Assembly (NCBI RefSeq): GCF_035967765.1
Contig: NZ_JAYWIT010000013.1
DNA length: 64,000 bases
Source of the DNA: Conexibacter stalactiti
GTDB taxonomy: Bacteria > Actinomycetota > Thermoleophilia > Solirubrobacterales > Solirubrobacteraceae
Direction: 5' to 3' (one strand)
Shown piece after piece: positions 51,766 through 59,961 of the stretch. Below the pieces are notes generated by a model that was given only the letters and a program-made list of their open reading frames with translations, was not told where the DNA came from and did not search any database. The position numbers and the translations under genes were made by a program. Positions within the stretch are counted from its first letter, which is position 1; each line of letters opens with the position of its first letter.

Positions 51766-52926
51766 TCAGCGCGCGCAGGGGCCGCTGGAGACCGTGGCGC
51801 CGCGGCGCGCCTGCGCGAGCGCGTCGGCGACGATCGCATTCGGCACGCCGTAGCCGCCGGGCTCGCCGCTCGTCGTCGCCGCGAAGACGGTCGTCAGCAC
51901 GCGTCCGCCGGCGTCGACGACCGGGCCGCCGGAGTTGCCGCTGCGGACCGTCCCGCGCAACGTCGTCATCGAGCGCTGTAGCGGGCCGTTGCCGTAGGCG
52001 TCGTCGGAGAGCACCGTGCGCGTTCTCCCGATCCGCGCCGCGCGCACGTCGAACGGCCCGTTCAGCGGGTAGCCGAGGATCGCCCCGGCGGTGCCGCTGC
52101 GGGGCGTGTCGGCGAGCGCCAGCCCCGGCGCGTCGAGCGACGGCACGCGCAGCACCGCGACGTCGTTGCGGGCGTCGAAGTGGACGACGGAGGCGTCGAG
52201 CGACGGCTCGTCGCCGCCCTCCTGCACGATCGTGTCCTCCTGGCCGGCGACGACGTGGGCGTTCGTGACGACGAGCCCGTCGCCGGCCGCCCAGCCGGAT
52301 CCCTCGACACCGAGACCGCAGGCGCTGCCGAGGATCCGCACGACGCTCGGCGCAGCCGCGCGCACCCCGGGCCGGTCCAGCACCTCGCGCGATGGCGGCT
52401 CGACGTCGGCGCCCGGCCCCTGCAGCGTCGGCAGCGGGTCGAAGCGGGCGAGCGCGTTGAGGATCGGCCCCGACGGCGGCAGCGCCTCGTTGAGCCGTCT
52501 CAGCACCGCCGAGCGCTGCACCTCGGCGCGCAGGTCGCGGATCCCCGGCGTCTGCAGCACGACGGCGCCGGCGATCCACACCAGCCCGAGCGCCACCGCG
52601 GCCGTCAGCAGGGCCCCGAGGGCGCCGTCGAGCACGCCGAGACCGGGCACCCGCAGGACCCGCCGCAGCTTCATCCCGAGCGTCTCCAGCCCGCTCGACA
52701 GCAGTCCGCCGACGAGCAGCGCACCAGCCAGCGCGAACAGCGCCGCGTACGGCGAATGCGAGCCGTCGGGCAGCAGCAGCGGGCCGACGCGGGCGCCCAG
52801 CACCGCGCCGAGCCCGAAGCCGGCGAGCGACAGCGCGCCGACGATGAAGCCGCGCATCCAGCCGAAGAACGCGAAGAGGGCGACGAGCCCGACGATGACC
52901 CAGTCGATCGTGGTCACGAGCGCCAC
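51766..52926 (-). CDS. MarP-like membrane serine protease
   Basis: The 386-aa protein begins with four membrane helices of the CvpA type (residues 1-130). A trypsin-like domain follows (about 185-380). The triad is His in TNAHVVAG, Asp in DARNDVAVLRV and Ser in RSGNSGGPVVD. Cys in SACGLG and the C-terminal GPCAR may form the redox disulfide described for the mycobacterial acid-resistance protease MarP. The protease domain should face outside. It is divergent from the penicillin-binding protein gene, so both act on the envelope. Confidence 0.9.
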   Translation of the reverse strand: MALVTTIDWVIVGLVALFAFFGWMRGFIVGALSLAGFGLGAVLGARVGPLLLPDGSHSPYAALFALAGALLVGGLLSSGLETLGMKLRRVLRVPGLGVLDGALGALLTAAVALGLVWIAGAVVLQTPGIRDLRAEVQRSAVLRRLNEALPPSGPILNALARFDPLPTLQGPGADVEPPSREVLDRPGVRAAAPSVVRILGSACGLGVEGSGWAAGDGLVVTNAHVVAGQEDTIVQEGGDEPSLDASVVHFDARNDVAVLRVPSLDAPGLALADTPRSGTAGAILGYPLNGPFDVRAARIGRTRTVLSDDAYGNGPLQRSMTTLRGTVRSGNSGGPVVDAGGRVLTTVFAATTSGEPGGYGVPNAIVADALAQARRGATVSSGPCAR

Positions 52927-53008
52927 AGCATGACGGGTGCGGCCGCTCGGCCGGCCTCCGCCGCGTCACACCGCAACACCCGGGTTTCCGGTTTTCGCTC
53001 CGATGATC

Positions 53009-53014
53009 TACCCT
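53009..53014 (+). promoter_or_regulatory. -10 box of the penicillin-binding protein gene
   Basis: TACCCT is 10 nt before GTG 53025. A weak TTCCGG (52986-52991) lies 17 bp upstream as a possible -35. Confidence 0.45.
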
Positions 53015-53024
53015 CCGCCTGCAC

Positions 53025-54785
53025 GTGGAGGCAGGCAGCCGGTATGGGGGCGCGCGGCAACATCGACCGTCGCGATACAACGCCGCAGATGTCGAGCGGC
53101 GGCGCCGCCTGCTGCGCCGACTCCTGCCGACGGTCGCGATCGTCGCGATCATCGCCCTCGCGATCGGCCTGATCGCCGGCCGCGACCCCGGTCGCGCCGA
53201 GCGCGACACCGTGCAGAAGTTCGCCGCGCTGTGGGTCAGAGGCGACTACAGAGCGATGTACGCGCTGCTCGACGAGAGATCGAGAGCGGCCGTCCCCCAG
53301 GCCGAGTTCGAGGCCGCCTACCGCGAGGCGGCGGCGATCGCGACGACCCGCTCGCTGACCGCCGGCACCGCCAGATCGCAGGAGGGCGGCGTCGTCCCGA
53401 TCGCGCTGTCGGTCCGCACGCGCGTCTTCGGGACCGTCCACGGGATCCTCGACGTGCCGGTCAGCAAGGAGGGCGACGAGGCGCGGGTCGCCTGGCAGCC
53501 GTCGCTCGTCTTCCCGGACCTGCAGCGAGGCGAGCAGCTGACGCGTGAGACCGAGCTGCCGGAGCGCGGCACGCTGCTGGCACGCGACGGCGCCGTGCTC
53601 GCCAAGGGCGCCGACCGCACCAGCGACATCCCCGACGTCGCCGGCCAGATCGTCGGCCAGATGGAGGCGATCCCGGAGGCGGAGCGGTCGCTCTACCGCG
53701 CGCTCGGCTACCCCGACAACGCCCAGATCGGCGCCTCCGGGCTGGAGCGGATCTTCCAGCAGCAGCTCGCCGGCGTGCCGGGCGGCCGGCTGCTCGGCGG
53801 CTCACGCGTGCTGGCGAGATCGGAGCCGCGCCCGGGCGGCGAGGTGAAGACGACGATCGACCCGGAGATCGAGCGCTCGGCGATCTCGATGCTCGGCGGC
53901 CGCTACGGCGGGATCGCCGCGATGGACCCGGCGACCGGCGAGGTGCTCGCGCTCTCCGGCGTCGCCTTCTCCGGCCTGCAGCCGCCCGGCTCGACCTTCA
54001 AGATCGTGACGCTCGTCGGCGCCCTGGAGGAGGGGATCGCGAAGCCGACGAGCGAGTACCCGGTCGTCAGCGAGGCGCTGCTCTCAGGCGTTCCGATCCA
54101 AAACGCCAACGGCGAGTACTGCGGCGGCACGCTGGTCGCCTCCTTCGCCCACTCCTGCAACTCGGTCTTCGCCCCGCTCGGCGCGAGACTGGGCCCGCAG
54201 AAGCTGCTCGACGTCTCCGAGCGGTTCGGCTTCAACGAGGACCTCGGGGTCCCCGGCGCGGCCGTCTCGACGGTGCCGCCGGCGGCCGAGATGGGCGACG
54301 ACCTCAACGTCGGCTCGACCGCGATCGGTCAGGGCCTCGTGCAGGCGACGGCGTTGCAGATGACGCTGGTGGCGGCGACGATCGCCAACGACGGCAGGCG
54401 GCCGGTGCCGACGCTGGAGCTGGGCGCCAGACCGCGCTTCGTGCGCGTCACCTCGCCGAGAGTGGCGCGCGAGGTCGCGAAGATGATGGACGCCGTCGTC
54501 AGCGAGGGAACCGGCACCGCCGCCCAGATCGACGGCGTCACGGTCGCCGGCAAGACCGGCACGGCGGAGCTGCGCAGCACCGTCGCGCCGGAGGACGGCG
54601 AAGACGTGCCCGACCACCTGACCGACGACATCCCCGACACCGACGCCTGGTTCGTCGCCTACGCGCCGTCTGACAGACCGCGCGTGGCCGTCGGGGTGCT
54701 GTTCACCGAGGCCGGCGCCGGCGGCGACGTCGCCGCTCCGGCCGCGCGCGAGGTGATGGTCTCCTCGCTGCAGCGGACGAGATAG
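53025..54785 (+). CDS. class B penicillin-binding protein (transpeptidase)
   Basis: This cell-wall transpeptidase has 586 aa and a membrane anchor at residues 36-56. An NTF2-like MecA_N-type domain (FAALWVRGDYRAMYALLDE and following) follows the anchor. Active-site motifs are in order: Ser323 in PPGSTFKI (SxxK), Ser377 in HSCNSVF (SxN-like, SCN), and Lys510 in AGKTGTAE (KTG). It cross-links peptidoglycan outside the membrane. Arg AGA codons are especially frequent here. Intrinsic terminators follow. It is divergent from the MarP-like protease. Confidence 0.92.
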   Translation: MEAGSRYGGARQHRPSRYNAADVERRRRLLRRLLPTVAIVAIIALAIGLIAGRDPGRAERDTVQKFAALWVRGDYRAMYALLDERSRAAVPQAEFEAAYREAAAIATTRSLTAGTARSQEGGVVPIALSVRTRVFGTVHGILDVPVSKEGDEARVAWQPSLVFPDLQRGEQLTRETELPERGTLLARDGAVLAKGADRTSDIPDVAGQIVGQMEAIPEAERSLYRALGYPDNAQIGASGLERIFQQQLAGVPGGRLLGGSRVLARSEPRPGGEVKTTIDPEIERSAISMLGGRYGGIAAMDPATGEVLALSGVAFSGLQPPGSTFKIVTLVGALEEGIAKPTSEYPVVSEALLSGVPIQNANGEYCGGTLVASFAHSCNSVFAPLGARLGPQKLLDVSERFGFNEDLGVPGAAVSTVPPAAEMGDDLNVGSTAIGQGLVQATALQMTLVAATIANDGRRPVPTLELGARPRFVRVTSPRVAREVAKMMDAVVSEGTGTAAQIDGVTVAGKTGTAELRSTVAPEDGEDVPDHLTDDIPDTDAWFVAYAPSDRPRVAVGVLFTEAGAGGDVAAPAAREVMVSSLQRTR

Positions 54786-54875
54786 CGGGCCTCCCCGCTT
54801 CTCGCTCCTCCCCGCCTCTCGCTCCTCCCCGCCTCCCGGCCTCCCGGCCTCCCGGCCGGAACGTCCCCACAACGA

Positions 54876-54907
54876 CGAACGCCCCGGCGCGAGGCCCGGG
54901 GCGTTCG
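54876..54907. terminator. bidirectional intrinsic terminator
   Basis: A perfect 12-bp stem, CGAACGCCCCGG (54876-54887) with CCGGGGCGTTCG (54896-54907), closes an 8-nt loop between the convergent PBP and lipoprotein genes. Confidence 0.85.
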
Positions 54908-54915
54908 GAAGACTT

Positions 54916-54933
54916 CTGCCGCGTGTGCGGCAG
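54916..54933. terminator. second hairpin at the PBP/lipoprotein boundary
   Basis: CTGCCGC (54916-54922) and GCGGCAG (54927-54933) form a perfect 7-bp stem with a GTGT tetraloop. It is the first hairpin met after the lipoprotein stop on the minus strand. Confidence 0.6.
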
Positions 54934-54936
54934 TTC

Positions 54937-55521
54937 TTACATATCCAGCTGGACCGTGGATGCCTCGCCGCCCTCGGTGGGCGTGATCTCCAGCTCGACC
55001 GGCGAGTCCTGGTAGATCGTGTGCGGCACCTTGAAGAGCACGAGCGAGCCCTGGATCGGGCCGGAGCCGGAGGCGCTGTCCGGGTCGGGGAGGAGCGGCT
55101 GGCCGTTGCCGCCCGCCTCCTCGATCACGCGCGCCGAGTACTTGAAGGGGTTGCTCTCGTCGAGCTCGATCGGCTCGTACTCGTTGCCCGAGGCGTCGAG
55201 GACCTTGATGTCCTCGGTCGACTCGTGCGGCGTGTCGGTCGTGTTCTGGGCGCGAACCCAGACGCCGAACCACTGGTCCTCGGCGGACAGCGACGCCTCG
55301 GCCGGGTCGACGCCCTCGAGGTACTGGCGGTCGTCGACGGCGTCGGGGTTGAGCGCGCGGCTGATCTGGACCTGGTAGACGAGGTTGCCGGCCTGGACGT
55401 TGACGGACTCGTTCTCCCCGTGGGTGACCGGTTCCGTCTGGTTGTAGCCGCAGGCCGCGAACGTCAGCGACACGAGCAGCGCGCCGACGAGCGGTGGGGT
55501 TCGAAGAAGTCTGTTCGTCAT
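54937..55521 (-). CDS. lipoprotein, DUF4352-like
   Basis: The 194-aa protein has a lipoprotein signal: a basic n-region, LVSLTFAACGY lipobox and Cys24. The mature part is one beta-sandwich with WVRAQNTTDTPHESTEDIKV and the VLFKVPHTIYQDSPVELEI end, the style of the DUF4352 (immunoglobulin-like) lipoproteins. The role is unknown. TAGACT (55539-55534) is 12 nt before the ATG. The upstream SRPBCC gene ends 23 bp away, so read-through is possible. Confidence 0.88.
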   Translation of the reverse strand: MTNRLLRTPPLVGALLVSLTFAACGYNQTEPVTHGENESVNVQAGNLVYQVQISRALNPDAVDDRQYLEGVDPAEASLSAEDQWFGVWVRAQNTTDTPHESTEDIKVLDASGNEYEPIELDESNPFKYSARVIEEAGGNGQPLLPDPDSASGSGPIQGSLVLFKVPHTIYQDSPVELEITPTEGGEASTVQLDM

Positions 55522-55544
55522 GAGCGGTGGCGGAGTCTATCCGT

Positions 55545-56027
55545 CTAGCGGCCGGCGACCGTCACTCGGCCGCCGCGGTCGCGGTTCTCTTCCAGGATCG
55601 ACGCGAGCCGCCGCAGCGACTTCGCCGTCTTGCGCTTCCACCAGCCGCGACTCTCGCGCAGGCGGTCGCTCGGCATGTTCGACTCGGCCTCGTAGGTGTA
55701 CTCGACGCGGGTCGTGTCGCCCGGCGCGTCGGCGAGCACCCAGGTGCCCATCGTGCGGTTGCGGTTGAACTTCCCGCTGCGCCCGCGCTCGACGACGCGG
55801 AACTCCGAGATCTCGACGAGCGTGTAGTCGCCCCAGCCGAAGCGGTTGAACGGCATCTTCACGCGGAAGCGAGCGCCGGCGCCGACGCCTTCGCTGTCCT
55901 CGCGCGTCAGGTGCCAGTCCACGAGGAAGTGGTCCTTGAACTCCGGGTGGTTGGCCACGTCGCTCAGGTACGCGATGATCTCCTCGCGCGGACGGGCGAT
56001 GAAGACGGTGGCTGTGACGGGCTCCAT
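55545..56027 (-). CDS. SRPBCC / START-like (polyketide cyclase-type) protein
   Basis: The 160-aa protein has the helix-grip fold pattern: TATVFIARPREEIIAYLSDV, then HPEFKDHFLVDW and RFRVKMPFNRFGWGDYTLVE, and a long C-terminal helix. Such proteins bind hydrophobic ligands; this one has no catalytic signature I can name. TAGACT (56043-56038) is 10 nt before the ATG. The gene is followed by the lipoprotein gene, whose own -10 overlaps its stop region. Confidence 0.85.
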   Translation of the reverse strand: MEPVTATVFIARPREEIIAYLSDVANHPEFKDHFLVDWHLTREDSEGVGAGARFRVKMPFNRFGWGDYTLVEISEFRVVERGRSGKFNRNRTMGTWVLADAPGDTTRVEYTYEAESNMPSDRLRESRGWWKRKTAKSLRRLASILEENRDRGGRVTVAGR

Positions 56028-56084
56028 AGCGCGGCGAAGTCTAAAGGACGACCGGGCGCGAACGCCCGCTCGTGGACACCCCGG

Positions 56085-56393
56085 CTATGCCGCGCGGTCG
56101 GCGGTGCGACGGCGGGAGCGGCGGTTGCGCTCGCGCTCGGGGCGCTGATCGGTGATGCGCACCGTCGTGCCGTGCTCGCCGCCGTGGACGACGCGCGAGT
56201 CGACCGGCTGCTCGCGCCGCTCCCGCTTGCACAGCTCGCAGAGCGTGCGGCCACCCTCGTAGCGGTGGACGCGCTCGCCGAGCAGCGGTGTGCGATGGCA
56301 GCCGTCGCAGGTGTCGCGGCCGGCGGAGAGCGCCATCACGCTGCGCCGCAGCAGTTGACGCTCGAGGTCAGGTGACTGGAGCGAACGAAGCAT
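56085..56393 (-). CDS. small zinc-ribbon protein
   Basis: The 102-aa protein has one zinc ribbon: CDGC and CELC pairs about 20 residues apart (TCDGCHRTPLLGERVHRYEG, LCELCKRERRE). Its C-terminus is Arg-rich. A helical lead (LERQLLRRSVMALSAGR) precedes the ribbon. ATG 56393 was chosen, since a longer in-frame extension reads as low-complexity. It is divergent from the FHA gene, whose N-terminus also has a zinc ribbon. The function is unknown, and nucleic-acid or protein contact is plausible. Confidence 0.75.
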   Translation of the reverse strand: MLRSLQSPDLERQLLRRSVMALSAGRDTCDGCHRTPLLGERVHRYEGGRTLCELCKRERREQPVDSRVVHGGEHGTTVRITDQRPERERNRRSRRRTADRAA

Positions 56394-56638
56394 GTCCCTG
56401 TTTTCGGCTTCGCGCCCGCTGCGTCCTTTTCTGACACGAATCGTGCAAGGTCGCCATGCTGACGCACCGGAACTCTGCATCGGGGCTAGAGTTTCGCTGC
56501 CCGTTGGCCGGGTAGGAGAAAAGACGCAGCGTCCCCCACTGCGGGATGGCTGCAACCATACTTCGCTCGTAACACCTGTTACTTGCGCGTTCGACTCGGC
56601 GCCCCCGCGCCGGGCCACCGCAATGGAGGTCGAAGGAC
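56394..56638 (+). promoter_or_regulatory. structured 245-bp region upstream of the FHA gene
   Basis: It holds AACTCT...AGAGTT, CTGCCCG...CGGGTAG and the palindrome GTAACA-CC-TGTTAC (56569-56582). It also holds the ribosome site GGAGG / AAGGAC before ATG 56639. The stacked stems suggest an RNA leader. The palindrome, 57 bp before the start, is a candidate protein site. I found no riboswitch match. Confidence 0.45.
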
Positions 56639-57220
56639 ATGCAGGCTCACACGTCGGGAACCCTCGCTGGCACCGGCACGTTCCGCTGCGTCGAGTGCGA
56701 CTACGTGGTCTCGCTCGCCGCTGCCGACTCCCTTCCCCCCTGCCCCAGCTGCGGCGGAGCGCAGTACGTGCGCGCGTCGCTCTTCACATCCCAGAACCCA
56801 TCGGCCGACACCGTCCCCGAGCACATGGAGCGCACGGCCACCGCCTGGCTCGACGGTGTCCGCACCCGCCTCGACGAGGCCGGCCAGTACCTCGCGTACG
56901 AGGAGGACGGCGAGGCGGTCGTGCACGAGCTGACCCGCGAGTGGACGCGGATCGGCCGCAGCCTCGCCGCGGACGTGCGCTTCGACGATCCAACCGTCTC
57001 GCGACGCCACGCGCTCGTCGTACGCCGCGCCGACGGCGTCCGCGTGCTCGACGACCGCAGCCTCAACGGCGTCTTCGTCAACGGCGAGCGGGTCGAGTGG
57101 CACACGCTGCGCGACGGCGACGAGCTGGTCGTCGGCAGACACCACCTGTACTTCGTCGACGTCCCGGCCGTCAGCGGGACGCGCGAGTTCTCCGCGGTCC
57201 AGCAGCCGCAACCGGCTTGA
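56639..57220 (+). CDS. zinc-ribbon and FHA-domain protein
   Basis: The 193-aa protein has an N-terminal zinc ribbon (FRCVECDYVVSLAAAD then PPCPSCGGAQYV). A C-terminal FHA domain binds phosphothreonine peptides; its motifs are WTRIGRSLAADVRFDD, VSRRHALV and LNGVFVNGERV. It probably acts as a phospho-dependent scaffold or regulator. Its stop codon overlaps the -35 of the ParA-like gene, which starts 34 bp later, so the two are likely co-regulated. Confidence 0.9.
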   Translation: MQAHTSGTLAGTGTFRCVECDYVVSLAAADSLPPCPSCGGAQYVRASLFTSQNPSADTVPEHMERTATAWLDGVRTRLDEAGQYLAYEEDGEAVVHELTREWTRIGRSLAADVRFDDPTVSRRHALVVRRADGVRVLDDRSLNGVFVNGERVEWHTLRDGDELVVGRHHLYFVDVPAVSGTREFSAVQQPQPA

Positions 57221-57244
57221 ACCTGAGAGCCGCGCGCGTATAGT
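57217..57244 (+). promoter_or_regulatory. promoter of the ParA-like gene
   Basis: TTGAAC (57217-57222), a 16-bp spacer and TATAGT (57239-57244) form a near-consensus promoter that overlaps the FHA stop codon. The ATG follows 10 nt after the -10. Confidence 0.7.
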
Positions 57245-57254
57245 GCGCGGCTCG

Positions 57255-58061
57255 ATGGCGGTCACGATTGCGGTCCTCTCCCAGAAGGGCGGCACCGGCA
57301 AGACGACGACGGTGCGCACGCTGACGGACGTCTTCCGTCGCGTCGGCCTCGCCACGCTCGCGGTCGACCTCGATCCACAGGGCAACCTGTCCGACTACCT
57401 CGACGTCGACCCGACCGCCGAGCCGACCGTCGGCGACGTGCTCGGCGGCCGCGCCGCCGCCGCGGACGCGATCCACGACGACGTCCTGCCCGCCAACCTC
57501 GGCCTCGCCGAGGCCGAGCTGACGCTCGGCGGCAAGATGGGCCGCGAGCTGACGCTCAGACGCGCGCTCAGAGACGTCAAGTCCGACTACGACGTGATCC
57601 TGATCGACTGCCCGCCGGCGCTCGGCCTGCTGACCGTCAACGCGCTCGTCGCCGCCGACTGGGCACTGCTGTCGGCCGAGGCGCAGTACTTCGCGATGCA
57701 GGGCGTCGAGCAGGCGCTCGAGGTGATCGAGCTGGCGCGCGACAACCTCAACCCCGAGCTGGAGTGGCTCGGCGTCGTGCTCAACATCGCCGACATGCGC
57801 ACGCGCCACTCGCGCGAGGCGTACGACTCGCTCAGAGAGCACTTCGGCGAGAAGCTGCTGGAGCAGACGATCCGCTCCTCGATCGCGTACGCGGAGTCGG
57901 CCGAGCGGGCACTGTCGATCGTCGACTATCGGCCGGACCTCGGACTCGACTACCTGCACGTCAGCGACGAGCTGCTGAGACGGCTCGGCCTCAGAGGCGC
58001 CCGCCGCAGACTGAAGCCGCTGATCGAGGCCGCCTCCAACGGCCACGGCCCGGCGGCGTAG
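57255..58061 (+). CDS. ParA-like ATPase
   Basis: The 268-aa protein has a deviant Walker A (LSQKGGTGKTTTVRTLT), the DLDPQGNLSDYL motif and Walker B (VILIDCPPALGLLTVNAL), the ParA/MinD signature. ParA proteins move cargo along the nucleoid by ATP-driven dimerisation. No parB or parS-like site is adjacent, so a role in placing a cell-envelope or signalling complex is as likely as chromosome segregation. It sits between FHA and an L,D-transpeptidase gene and has its own strong promoter. Confidence 0.92.
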   Translation: MAVTIAVLSQKGGTGKTTTVRTLTDVFRRVGLATLAVDLDPQGNLSDYLDVDPTAEPTVGDVLGGRAAAADAIHDDVLPANLGLAEAELTLGGKMGRELTLRRALRDVKSDYDVILIDCPPALGLLTVNALVAADWALLSAEAQYFAMQGVEQALEVIELARDNLNPELEWLGVVLNIADMRTRHSREAYDSLREHFGEKLLEQTIRSSIAYAESAERALSIVDYRPDLGLDYLHVSDELLRRLGLRGARRRLKPLIEAASNGHGPAA

Positions 58062-58131
58062 CGCCGGCGGCACCGGCCACGCGCCGAGCGCGCCGGCGCG
58101 CCACCGTCGCACCGTACTCTTGAGGGAGCCG

Positions 58132-59082
58132 ATGTCGCCGCTCCCCCGCCCCATCGTCGTCCGCGCGATCAGCGTGGCCACCGCGCTGTCGCTCGCGGCC
58201 GTGCTCGCCGCCTGCGGCGGCGACGACCCCGTCGCCGAGGCGCTCCAGCAGCAGACCGTCACCGTCCAACTGCCGACGACCGGCACCCCCAGCACGGCGC
58301 CGGCGCAGCAGGCCGCGCCATCAGGCGCGGCAGGGGCCGCTGACGCGGAGGCGGAGACGGATGCGCCCGCGACCGCCGTCGAGCCCCCGGCGGGCGGCAA
58401 CGAGCCCGCCGCGGCCGCCGCGCCCGGCGGCGCGCAACCGGCCGCCGAGGCGTCGCCACCATCCCGCACAGCCGCCGCCGCGGCCGCCCCGCAGCAGACC
58501 GTCCACCTGAAGCGATCGACGGCCCTGCGCGACGCCCCCGGCGGCCGCGTGATCGGGCGGCTGCGGCCGAGAACCGAGTTCGACTCGCCGACGGTGCTGG
58601 CGATCGTGCGCCAGCGCGACGGCTGGCTCGGCGTGCTGACGCCGCAGCTGCCGAACGGCCGCATCGGCTGGATCTCCGCGCGCGCGACGCTCGAATCGCA
58701 CCGCAGCGGCTACCGGATCGACGCCTCGCTGAGCCGCCGCGAGGTCGTCGTGCGCCGCAACGGCCGCGTCGTGCAGCGCTTCCCGGTCGCGATCGGCAGC
58801 GAGGGCACGCCGACGCCGACCGGTCGCTTCGCCGTCACGGACAAGCTGCTGACGCAGTCCTCCTCATCGCCCTACGGCTGCTGCATCCTCGCGCTCAGCG
58901 GCCATCAGACCGCGACGCCGCAGGGCTGGGGCGGCGGTGACCGGATCGCGATCCACGCGACCAACCTGCCGGAGACGATCGGCACGCGCGCCAGCCTCGG
59001 CTGCCTGCGCGCCCCGACCGAGGCGATCCGCAGAGCGGTCAACACGGTCCCCTTGGGGACCATCGTCACGATCCGCGCCTGA
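58132..59082 (+). CDS. L,D-transpeptidase lipoprotein (YkuD domain)
   Basis: The enzyme cross-links peptidoglycan through 3->3 bonds. The 316-aa protein is a lipoprotein (SLAAVLAACGGD, Cys28) with a Pro/Ala-rich spacer to about residue 120. An SH3-like segment follows (RSTALRDAPGGRVIGRLRPR). The YkuD domain has the catalytic His-Cys pattern IHATNLPETIGTRASLGCLR. GAGGGAG lies 5 nt before ATG 58132, and TACTCT is a possible -10. It follows the ParA-like gene by 70 bp. Confidence 0.93.
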   Translation: MSPLPRPIVVRAISVATALSLAAVLAACGGDDPVAEALQQQTVTVQLPTTGTPSTAPAQQAAPSGAAGAADAEAETDAPATAVEPPAGGNEPAAAAAPGGAQPAAEASPPSRTAAAAAAPQQTVHLKRSTALRDAPGGRVIGRLRPRTEFDSPTVLAIVRQRDGWLGVLTPQLPNGRIGWISARATLESHRSGYRIDASLSRREVVVRRNGRVVQRFPVAIGSEGTPTPTGRFAVTDKLLTQSSSSPYGCCILALSGHQTATPQGWGGGDRIAIHATNLPETIGTRASLGCLRAPTEAIRRAVNTVPLGTIVTIRA

Positions 59083-59090
59083 GCGGGCGC

Positions 59091-59945
59091 TCAGCCGAGC
59101 GCGACGACGTCCGCGCCCTGCGTCTCAAACGGGACGCGAAACACTCTCGCCCAGCCGGCGGCGCGGGCGCGCAGCGCCTCGGCGACCGCGGCGGTCTGCT
59201 CGTAGTGGCTCCAGACGAGCACCGTCGGGCCGGCGCCGGAGATCGTCGCCCCCAGCGCGCCGAGCGAGCGCGCGTCGCGGACCAGCTCGGCCGACTTCGG
59301 GTAGAGGTGGGCGCGGTGGGGCTGGTGGAGACGGTCGTCGAGGCCGCGGCCGACCAGCTCCCAGTCGCCGCGCGCCAGCCCGAGCGTCAACAGCGCGACG
59401 TGCGCGACGTTGTGGACGGCGTCGCCCATCGGCACCTCCGCCGGCAGCGCGGCGCGCGCGGCGGCCGTGCGGACGGCCTCGTGCGGCACGACCAGCAGCC
59501 CCTCCAGGCCGGTCGGCGGGTCGATTCGCGTGACCTCGCCGTCGGCGCAGATGACGACGCCGCCGTAGAGCGCGGCGGCGACGTTGTCGGGATGACCCTC
59601 GACCTCGCAGGCGAGTTTGAAGACGTCGGCGTCGAGCTCGAAGAGGTGGTCGGCCGCCGTCAGGCCGGCGACGATCGCCGCGGCGCTGGAGCCGAGCCCG
59701 CCGGAGAGCGGTATCTCCGATCTGATGCGGAAGGTGAAGTCGGTCGACGGGTGCAGCCGCTCGAAGGCGCGCACGCAGAGGTTGCGGCGGTCTCTGGCGA
59801 TGTCGAGGTCGGTCTCGATCGCGAAGCGGCCGGTCTCGACCACCTCGACCTCCAGCCGCAGCGACAGCGCGGCCGCCAGCACGTCGAAGCCCGGCCCGAG
59901 GTTGGCCGAGGAGGCGGGGACGCGGACGACGCGGCGGCGATCCAT
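59091..59945 (-). CDS. thrB: homoserine kinase
   Basis: This GHMP-kinase phosphorylates homoserine in threonine synthesis. The 284-aa protein has the N-terminal RVPASSANLGPGFDVLAAAL, the ATP loop PLSGGLGSSAAA, and a C-terminal GATISGAGPTVL motif. It follows thrC by 16 bp as the last gene of lysA-hom-thrC-thrB and is convergent with the L,D-transpeptidase gene. Confidence 0.96.
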   Translation of the reverse strand: MDRRRVVRVPASSANLGPGFDVLAAALSLRLEVEVVETGRFAIETDLDIARDRRNLCVRAFERLHPSTDFTFRIRSEIPLSGGLGSSAAAIVAGLTAADHLFELDADVFKLACEVEGHPDNVAAALYGGVVICADGEVTRIDPPTGLEGLLVVPHEAVRTAAARAALPAEVPMGDAVHNVAHVALLTLGLARGDWELVGRGLDDRLHQPHRAHLYPKSAELVRDARSLGALGATISGAGPTVLVWSHYEQTAAVAEALRARAAGWARVFRVPFETQGADVVALG

Positions 59946-59961
59946 CGCGCTGCTCCCCGCG

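Noticed and set aside
56460..56530. A c-di-GMP-I or cobalamin riboswitch upstream of the FHA gene.
   Set aside because: GACGCA and a hairpin are present, but the conserved order of the core (GCAAAGCC and receptor loop) is not.
57255..58061. A chromosomal parABS origin region.
   Set aside because: There is no parB or parS-like site, no dnaA or gidB, and the neighbours concern the envelope.
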